A stretch of DNA of 64,000 nucleotides from Citrobacter sp. On2M (GTDB lineage Bacteria > Pseudomonadota > Gammaproteobacteria > Enterobacterales > Enterobacteriaceae), in assembly GCF_018035235.1 (NCBI RefSeq), contig NZ_WPCV01000006.1, positions 62,001 to 126,000 on the forward strand. Direction: 5' to 3'. This document shows, in pieces, positions 58,339 through 64,000 of this stretch (the first letter of the stretch is position 1; each line of letters begins with the position of its first letter). A program made the position numbers and the translations under genes. The notes under the pieces are model-generated. The model saw only the letters and a program-made list of their open reading frames with translations, was not told the DNA's origin and ran no database searches.

Positions 58339-58423
58339 GACGTTTCTCCGCAGCGGCAAAATAACCACACCGAAGTGTGGTTATGGTTAATCCCCGTCAT
58401 ACTTCAGGGGCTACGTACTGGTG

Positions 58424-58666
58424 TTACTGGGTACTGGTGGTTGTCGTGGTGGTGGTTCCGGTATTAGAACCATCGCCGCCGCCGGTCGCCGCCAGGGCAA
58501 CCCCCACCGCAGAACTTACGGTGCTCACGCTGGTCGCGGAGGAACTTCCCGCCGAAACCGACGCGGCAGCCGACCCTGCAGCCTCACCCACCTGAACGGG
58601 GGCGGCATAGACAGAGGTCACCGCAAGCGCAGATATAGCCCAAAGGCCATACAGAACTTTTTTCAT
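58424..58666 (-). CDS. yjbE: YjbE, small secreted Ser/Thr/Gly-rich protein
   Basis: 80 residues, signal peptide ([17 protein letters not shown]) and a low-complexity mature part ending in a run of threonines ([13 protein letters not shown]), related to GfcA. First gene of yjbEFGH; in E. coli the operon is switched on by the Rcs phosphorelay and alters extracellular polysaccharide. Confidence 0.94.
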   Translation of the reverse strand: MKKVLYGLWAISALAVTSVYAAPVQVGEAAGSAAASVSAGSSSATSVSTVSSAVGVALAATGGGDGSNTGTTTTTTTSTQ

Positions 58667-58972
58667 CACAAATTCCCTTCATTGTATGAATGGAGATTTA
58701 CCCAAAAGAATTTCGGGCGAGATCGAGTATACACAAGCGAAGTTTGTAAATTAGGTCGAGAGGGAATTTAGGACAATTAGATAACGAGAGAAAAAATTAT
58801 TAATAGCAAATAATAAAAACAAATTAATTCAAATAGTTAAAATATAATAGTAAAAACACAATATCCGGTAAATCTGAAAATATCAGAAACAGGATAACGG
58901 TGAATAAATTATTTTAGGATTAAGCTCAATTAAATTTTTAGGTAATAACGTGGAGAAGTGGAATTATCTTAT
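58667..58972. other. AT-rich region upstream of yjbEFGH
   Basis: No gene is visible. It must hold the yjb promoter. AAGAATTTCGG at about 58704-58714 faintly resembles an RcsAB box, but I would not rely on it. The middle (58780-58960) is very AT-rich, as H-NS-bound regions often are. Confidence 0.5.
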
Positions 58973-58999
58973 AAAAAAAGCTGATAATAATATCAGCTT
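58973..58999 (-). terminator. pgi terminator
   Basis: Stem AAGCTGATA/TATCAGCTT followed by a seven-base T-run on the minus strand. It lies beyond the ERIC, so the ERIC would be transcribed as the pgi 3' UTR. Confidence 0.88.
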
Positions 59000-59010
59000 C
59001 TATCACAGGT

Positions 59011-59137
59011 AATCTGCAAATTCATTCGAATTGCAGCAAGGCGGCAAGATCGTTAATCCCCGAGGCCATAGATAGCTATGTTCCCGGGGTTAACGAACGC
59101 AGCCAACACCGCTGCGGTTCGAAGGAAGAAGCAGATT
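59011..59137. repeat. ERIC element overlapping the pgi stop codon
   Basis: 127 bp, exactly the canonical length. Ends AATCTGC and GCAGATT are inverted, as are TTCGAATTGCAGC and GCTGCGGTTCGAA; core AATCCCCGAGGCCATAGATA. The right end supplies two of the three bases of the pgi TAA. Confidence 0.92.
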
Positions 59138-60782
59138 AGCGCCAGGACTTATAACGGTTAATCAAACCGTTGGTAGAACTATCGTGGCTGCTCACTTCGG
59201 AACCATCTTTCAGCTCTGGCAGAATACGGTTCGCCAGCTGTTTGCCCAGCTCAACGCCCCACTGGTCAAAGGTGAAGATGTTCAGGATCGCGCCCTGAGT
59301 GAAGATTTTGTGCTCGTACAGGGCAATCAGCGCACCCAGGCTGAACGGCGTGATTTCGCGCAGCAGGATGGAGTTCGTTGGACGATTACCTTCGAACACT
59401 TTGAACGGCACAACGTGCTCAAGCGTAGCCGGATCTTTACCCTGGTCGCGATATTCCTGCTCAACCACGTCACGAGACTTGCCGAATGCCAGCGCTTCGG
59501 TTTGCGCGAAGAAGTTAGACAGCAGCTTCGGGTGGTGATCCGACAGCGGGTTGTGAGTGATGGCCGGGGCGATGAAATCGCACGGCACCATTTTGGTACC
59601 CTGGTGGATCAGCTGGTAGAACGCATGCTGGCCGTTAGTGCCCGGCTCACCCCAGATGATTGGGCCAGTCTGGTAATCCACCGCATTGCCGTTACGGTCA
59701 ACGTATTTACCGTTGGATTCCATGTTGCCCTGCTGGAAGTAGGCCGCGAAACGGTGCATATACTGGTCATACGGCAGAATCGCTTCGGTTTCGGCACCGA
59801 AGAAGTTGTTGTACCAGATACCGATCAGCGCCAGCAGCACCGGCAGGTTTTTCTCAGCCGGGGTGGTGGAGAAGTGTTTGTCCATCGCGTGCGCGCCAGA
59901 GAGCAGCTCAACAAAGTTGTCGAAGCCTACGGACAGGATGATGGACAGACCAATTGCAGACCACAGGGAGTAACGACCGCCAACCCAGTCCCAGAACTCA
60001 AACATATTGGCAGTATCAATACCGAACTCGCCAACCGCTTTACCGTTGGTAGACAGCGCTGCAAAGTGTTTGGCTACGTGCTTGTTGTCGCCAGCGGTCG
60101 CCAGGAACCAGTCGCGCGCGCTGTGGGCGTTGGTCATGGTTTCCTGGGTGGTGAAGGTTTTGGAAGCGACCAGGAACAGCGTGGTTTCCGGGTTCACTTT
60201 TTTCAGCACTTCGGCAATGTGCGTACCATCGACGTTCGACACAAAGTGCATATTCAGGTGATTTTTGTACGGACGCAGCGCTTCGGTCACCATGAACGGG
60301 CCGAGGTCAGAGCCGCCGATACCGATGTTCACGACATCAGTAATGGCTTTGCCGGTATAGCCTTTCCAGCTGCCGGAGATAATCGCTTCAGAGAAGGATT
60401 TCATCTTTTCCAGCACCGCGTTCACTTCCGGCATCACATCTTTGCCGTCAACGATGATTGGCGTATTGCTACGGTTGCGCAGCGCCACGTGCAGTACGGC
60501 ACGGTCTTCAGTGCGGTTGATTTTCTCACCGGAGAACATGGACTTGATAGCACCGGCCAAATCGGTTTCTTTTGCCAGATCCTGCAGTTTAGCCAGCGTT
60601 TCTTCAGTGATGCGGTTTTTGGAGAAATCCACCAGCATCAGATCGTCAAACGTCGCGGAAAACTTAGTGAAACGATCGCTATCTTTCGCGAACAGATCCG
60701 CGATAGTAACGTCTTTCATTTCTTCAAAGTGTTTTTGTAGTGCCTGCCAGGCTGAGGTCTGTGTTGGATTGATGTTTTTCAT
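59136..60782 (-). CDS. pgi: Pgi, glucose-6-phosphate isomerase
   Basis: 548 residues. PGI signatures [24 protein letters not shown] and [12 protein letters not shown] are present, with catalytic residues in [10 protein letters not shown]. Interconverts glucose-6-phosphate and fructose-6-phosphate. ATG 60780-60782 (MKNINPTQT) is the E. coli start. The last residues are NRYKSWR, whereas E. coli ends in one further residue (KAWRG); the stop codon here is supplied by the adjoining ERIC. Confidence 0.98.
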   Translation of the reverse strand: MKNINPTQTSAWQALQKHFEEMKDVTIADLFAKDSDRFTKFSATFDDLMLVDFSKNRITEETLAKLQDLAKETDLAGAIKSMFSGEKINRTEDRAVLHVALRNRSNTPIIVDGKDVMPEVNAVLEKMKSFSEAIISGSWKGYTGKAITDVVNIGIGGSDLGPFMVTEALRPYKNHLNMHFVSNVDGTHIAEVLKKVNPETTLFLVASKTFTTQETMTNAHSARDWFLATAGDNKHVAKHFAALSTNGKAVGEFGIDTANMFEFWDWVGGRYSLWSAIGLSIILSVGFDNFVELLSGAHAMDKHFSTTPAEKNLPVLLALIGIWYNNFFGAETEAILPYDQYMHRFAAYFQQGNMESNGKYVDRNGNAVDYQTGPIIWGEPGTNGQHAFYQLIHQGTKMVPCDFIAPAITHNPLSDHHPKLLSNFFAQTEALAFGKSRDVVEQEYRDQGKDPATLEHVVPFKVFEGNRPTNSILLREITPFSLGALIALYEHKIFTQGAILNIFTFDQWGVELGKQLANRILPELKDGSEVSSHDSSTNGLINRYKSWR

Positions 60783-61083
60783 TAGCAATACTCTTCTGAT
60801 TTTGAGAATTGTGACTGAGATCGATTGTAACGCCAGCCACAGAAAAGTGTGATTGTTTTAATGCCATTGCCAGGGCATCCGCCAAATGTGGCTAAAAAGT
60901 ATAGCTGTTATAAGTACTGTTACTCAGCGTTAACGCAGCATGAAAAATCCGCATAATCCCAGCGTTGACAGTACAGGCCACACATTTTATTTATAAATAC
61001 GGTATTTGCATTTGCGCCTGCACCGGTTTCCGTTCTGCCTTTGTGCCATGGTCGCTCTATTCATTCCCTGACACGAGGTAGTT
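60783..61083. promoter_or_regulatory. pgi/lysC divergent region; lysC leader without lysine riboswitch
   Basis: A TTGACA at 60965-60970 with an AT-rich -10 (TATTTA, 60988-60993, 17-bp spacer) is the likely lysC promoter, starting near 61000. The leader is then only about 84 bases. Its last 60 bases (TTTGCGCCTGCACC ... CCTGACACGAGG) resemble the 3' end of the E. coli lysC leader as I remember it, but the lysine aptamer that precedes that part in E. coli is not visible. GAGG serves lysC. Confidence 0.6.
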
Positions 61084-62433
61084 ATGACTGATGTAGTTGT
61101 CTCCAAATTTGGCGGTACCAGCGTGGCGGATTTTGATGCCATGAATCGCAGCGCTGATGTCGTGCTTTCTGATGCTAACGTACGTTTAGTGGTGCTGTCC
61201 GCTTCAGCGGGTATTACTAACCTGCTGGTCGCGCTGGCAGAAGGTCTGGAGCCAACCGAACGCTTCGAAAAACTCGACGCCATTCGTCAAATTCAGTTCA
61301 ATATTCTGGAACGCCTGCGTTATCCGAACGTCATTCGTGAAGAGATCGAACGTTTGCTGGAGAACATCACCACACTGGCAGAAGCAGCGTCACTGGCGAC
61401 CTCAACCGCGCTGACCGACGAACTGGTCAGCCACGGTGAACTGATGTCTACCCTCCTATTCGTCGAGATCCTGCGTGAGCGCAACGTGCAAGCGCAGTGG
61501 TTTGACGTGCGTAAAGTGATGCGCACCAACGATCGTTTTGGCCGTGCAGAGCCCGACGTTGCGGCGCTGGCTGAACTGGCTTCGCACCAGCTGGCCCCGC
61601 GCCTGAGCGAAGGTCTGGTGATTACTCAGGGCTTTATCGGCAGTGAAAGCAAGGGCCGCACCACCACGCTGGGACGCGGCGGCAGCGATTATACCGCCGC
61701 CCTGCTGGCCGAAGCGCTGCACGCAACGCGCGTTGATATCTGGACCGACGTTCCCGGCATCTACACTACCGATCCGCGCGTGGTTCCGGCTGCGCAGCGT
61801 ATTGATGAAATCGCTTTTGAAGAGGCCGCAGAAATGGCGACCTTTGGCGCGAAAGTACTGCATCCGGCAACCCTGTTGCCAGCCGTACGTAGCGATATCC
61901 CGGTATTTGTTGGCTCCAGTAAGGAGCCAAAAGCAGGCGGTACGCTGGTCTGCAATAAAACCGCGAATCCACCACTGTTTCGTGCGCTGGCGTTACGCCG
62001 TAAGCAGACGCTGCTGACACTGCATAGCCTGAATATGCTGCACTCTCGTGGTTTTTTAGCGGAAGTGTTCGGCATCCTGGCACGCCACAATATCTCGGTC
62101 GATTTAATCACCACATCCGAAGTCAGCGTCGCGCTGACGCTGGATACCACCGGTTCAACGTCCACCGGCGATACGCTGTTAACGCAGTCTCTGCTGATGG
62201 AACTGTCGGCCCTGTGTCGGGTTGAAGTGGAAGAAGGCCTGGCGCTGGTGGCGTTGATTGGCAATGACCTGTCCAAAGCCTGCGGCGTGGGTAAAGAGGT
62301 GTTCGGCGTACTGGAGCCGTTCAACATTCGAATGATTTGCTACGGCGCATCCAGCCATAACCTGTGCTTCCTGGTGCCCGGTAACGAAGCTGAGCAGGTG
62401 GTACAGAAGCTGCACCATAATTTGTTTGAGTGA
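61084..62433 (+). CDS. lysC: LysC, lysine-sensitive aspartokinase III
   Basis: 449 residues. N-terminal kinase domain (VVSKFGGTSVADFDAMNR; GFIGSESKGRTTTLGRGGSD; WTDVPGIYTTDP) and two C-terminal ACT domains (HSLNMLHSRGFLAEVFGIL; VALIGNDLSKACGVGKEVF) that bind lysine. First step of lysine, threonine and methionine synthesis; feedback-inhibited by lysine. Because the leader seems to lack the riboswitch, allostery may be the main lysine control here. Confidence 0.97.
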   Translation: MTDVVVSKFGGTSVADFDAMNRSADVVLSDANVRLVVLSASAGITNLLVALAEGLEPTERFEKLDAIRQIQFNILERLRYPNVIREEIERLLENITTLAEAASLATSTALTDELVSHGELMSTLLFVEILRERNVQAQWFDVRKVMRTNDRFGRAEPDVAALAELASHQLAPRLSEGLVITQGFIGSESKGRTTTLGRGGSDYTAALLAEALHATRVDIWTDVPGIYTTDPRVVPAAQRIDEIAFEEAAEMATFGAKVLHPATLLPAVRSDIPVFVGSSKEPKAGGTLVCNKTANPPLFRALALRRKQTLLTLHSLNMLHSRGFLAEVFGILARHNISVDLITTSEVSVALTLDTTGSTSTGDTLLTQSLLMELSALCRVEVEEGLALVALIGNDLSKACGVGKEVFGVLEPFNIRMICYGASSHNLCFLVPGNEAEQVVQKLHHNLFE

Positions 62434-62445
62434 GTAGACGCTAAC

Positions 62446-62476
62446 GCCCGATGGCTCTTGTACCATCGGGCATTTT
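62446..62476. terminator. Terminator between lysC and the RlaP-type gene
   Basis: Stem GCCCGATGG/CCATCGGGC with a TTTTC tail, between convergent genes. It also resembles a REP arm. Confidence 0.8.
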
Positions 62477-63261
62477 CACCGCATCACCGTGTCATATAAT
62501 AGTCGGTCCAGTGTCCGGACATTCCCCTCCCGGCTGTCTGGTAAGATCGGCGGAATTTCTCCTCTCTCCAGTTCGGTGCGGATAAACGCATGTAACAATG
62601 GACGACGCGGACCATACTCAGCCTCACCTGAGCGCTGTTTGCGCGCCAGCAATTCGTCGATTTCCTGACGCAATGGCGCATCCAGTTCACTTCCCGCCAG
62701 CAGCTCGGCAAAACGCATCGGCGGTACGCCCTTGCCCGCTTCCACCCAACGTACCGCCAGCAGCGGCCGAATGACGTAGAAGTACTTCTTCAATCGCACG
62801 TCGTGGCCCTGCAGATAACCGCGAAAGTTTTTCCGCGCCATTGAATAGTAGTGCCAGCGGGCACGCAGCGGGGAAAACCATTCAGGCACCAACGCTTTCA
62901 GCGCCGACACGGTCGCATCATCCTGCTGATAGACCACCGGCGAATCCAGCCACTCGATAAGCGTCGGGTTTGCGCCTTTGAGTAACCCCAGCGCCTTGCG
63001 CCATTCCCAGCCGCACACGTCCAGCTCATCATCTATCGGCAGCTCGATAACATCACGTGGCGCTTCGATCCGCAGATACCATTCAGGGGAATGAACATAG
63101 AGGAACCGCACGTCGTAATCGCTGTCTGGCGAGGCAAATCCCCAGCCACGGCTGCCGGACTCACAGGCGTACAGCACCCTGACGCCATAGCGCTGCTCAA
63201 CCTCTTTTAGCTGGTGCAATACCCGTTCGCGCATTGCACCGTCCACTGTGTTGTAACTCAT
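62476..63261 (-). CDS. RlaP-type nucleotidyltransferase (predicted RNA repair)
   Basis: 261 residues. Polymerase-beta-type fold near the N-terminus: GSRGWGFASPDSDYDVRF holds the GS helix and the two metal-binding aspartates, with the third probably in IDDELDVCGWE. This is the YcgL/RlaP pattern (Pfam RlaP, RNA repair pathway DNA polymerase beta family, as I remember). The C-terminal half is helical and basic (KNFRGYLQGHDVRLKKYFYV). It follows the slipin gene by only five bases, so the two are co-transcribed. Such pairs are reported in RtcR-controlled operons with RtcB and RtcA, but those would lie outside this window. Its own substrate is unknown. Confidence 0.82.
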   Translation of the reverse strand: MSYNTVDGAMRERVLHQLKEVEQRYGVRVLYACESGSRGWGFASPDSDYDVRFLYVHSPEWYLRIEAPRDVIELPIDDELDVCGWEWRKALGLLKGANPTLIEWLDSPVVYQQDDATVSALKALVPEWFSPLRARWHYYSMARKNFRGYLQGHDVRLKKYFYVIRPLLAVRWVEAGKGVPPMRFAELLAGSELDAPLRQEIDELLARKQRSGEAEYGPRRPLLHAFIRTELERGEIPPILPDSREGNVRTLDRLLYDTVMR

Positions 63262-63266
63262 TATTT

Positions 63267-64000
63267 TTATCCTTTTATGTTCACAAGACCGTGCAACACC
63301 TGGTCGAGGCCACCGAATACCGAGATTTTATCGATCCGTTCCGCGACTCTTTCGAGGGTTTCCAGTTCTTTTAAGCGCAGCGCTACCGGGTTGTTTTCCA
63401 TTACTTTGGCGGTATTCAACAGCGATCGCGTGGCGGCAGTCTCTTCACGACGTCGGATCACGTTGGCCTGGGCGGATTTTTCCGCTTCAACCAGTTGCGA
63501 CAAAATGGCCTTCATATCGCCGGGCAGGACAATATCCTTTACCCCCAGCGAAGCCACCTCGATACCAAACGGCGTCATGCGGGCTTTCACCTGCGCGCTC
63601 ACCACCTCATCAATCACCTGTTTATCTTCCAGCAGTTCGTCCAGCGTGCGCGTTCCCACCGCTTCACGCAGCGCAAACTGCAACTCACGGTAAAGGTGAT
63701 CCAGCGGTTTAGTCAGTTGACCAAATGCCAGCAGTACATCGCTATAACGCCAGTTCGCCGCCAGGTTCAAACGCAGGTTGACCTTATCTTTGGTCAGGAT
63801 CTCCTGGCCGCCGACCTCCAGCACCTGCAAGCGGGTATCCACCACTTCCGCTTCAATCAGATGATTTACCTTCCAGTATGCTGTTAACCCCGGCGGCAAC
63901 AGCGCCTGAGTTTCACCATCAATTTTCAGTACACCGACGTGCCACGCCGGAACCTGCACCGTTAAGATCGCTTCGCGACCTTTCACCGCACCGCTGCGAC
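63267..64000 (-). CDS. Slipin/stomatin (SPFH/Band 7) protein, 5' end outside window
   Basis: At least 243 residues; the frame is open to the window edge (reading RSGAVKGREAILTVQVP), so the start lies beyond 64000. The SPFH domain is clear: VDTRLQVLEVGGQEILTKDKVNLRLNLAANWR, then REAVGTRTLDELLEDKQVI and PFGIEVASLGVKDIVLPGDM, and a coiled-coil-like tail. SPFH proteins form membrane-associated oligomers. First visible gene before the RlaP-type nucleotidyltransferase, five bases apart. Confidence 0.88.
   Translation of the reverse strand, partial: RSGAVKGREAILTVQVPAWHVGVLKIDGETQALLPPGLTAYWKVNHLIEAEVVDTRLQVLEVGGQEILTKDKVNLRLNLAANWRYSDVLLAFGQLTKPLDHLYRELQFALREAVGTRTLDELLEDKQVIDEVVSAQVKARMTPFGIEVASLGVKDIVLPGDMKAILSQLVEAEKSAQANVIRRREETAATRSLLNTAKVMENNPVALRLKELETLERVAERIDKISVFGGLDQVLHGLVNIKG

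Noticed and set aside
59184-60740. 518-codon open frame on the plus strand antisense to pgi
   Set aside because: It mirrors pgi over almost its full length. Highly biased codons often leave an antisense frame open; it has no recognisable domain.

Overview
This window is chromosomal DNA from an enteric gammaproteobacterium of the Escherichia/Salmonella/Citrobacter group. Nearly every gene is a close relative of an E. coli K-12 gene in K-12 order (nrf, acs-actP, yjcE, ghxP, soxRS, ssb, uvrA, aphA, tyrB, alr, dnaB, qor, zur, lexA, dgkA/plsB, ubiCA, mal, xylE, psiE, yjb, pgi, lysC). The differences from K-12 (an LrgAB locus, a cupin gene beside zur, an acyltransferase beside psiE, an autotransporter relic beside ssb, a slipin/RlaP operon beside lysC, six ERIC repeats) suggest Citrobacter or a near neighbour; the genus is an inference.

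Layout. 1-6.7 kb: nrfABCDEFG (minus strand), periplasmic ammonia-forming nitrite reductase, its electron-transfer chain and its haem-attachment system, behind an FNR/NarL-type promoter. 7.1-11.3 kb: acs-yjcH-actP, acetate activation and uptake. 11.3-14.9 kb: an accessory block with a small membrane protein, a secreted DUF4431-type protein, an LrgA/LrgB pair and a divergent LysR regulator. 15-18.7 kb: yjcE antiporter, ghxP purine permease with a cluster of PurR-like boxes, and the small RNA SraL. 18.7-24 kb: soxR/soxS, pdeC, yjcB, then a decayed autotransporter adhesin at the ssb-soxRS interval, where Salmonella carries SPI-4. 24-31.5 kb: ssb/uvrA (SOS), yjbR, aphA, tyrB, alr. 31.5-40 kb: dnaB/qor, pspG, dusA, cupin/zur, yjbJ, dinF, lexA, dgkA. 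40-44 kb: plsB, ubiA, ubiC. 44-52 kb: the divergent maltose regulon malK-lamB-malM and malEFG. 52-59 kb: xylE, psiE, an acyltransferase and the yjbEFGH exopolysaccharide operon. 59-62.4 kb: divergent pgi and lysC. 62.4-64 kb: the end of a slipin-RlaP operon that runs off the window.

The points most worth a second look are the slipin-RlaP pair (probably part of an RNA-repair operon), a lysC leader that appears to have lost the lysine riboswitch, an ERIC element sitting between malE and malF where E. coli has a REP element, another ERIC that supplies the stop codon of pgi, two ERICs carrying a related internal insertion, the autotransporter relic at the SPI-4 locus, and a CTG start for nrfE. 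No tRNA, rRNA, CRISPR array, transposase or prophage gene was seen.
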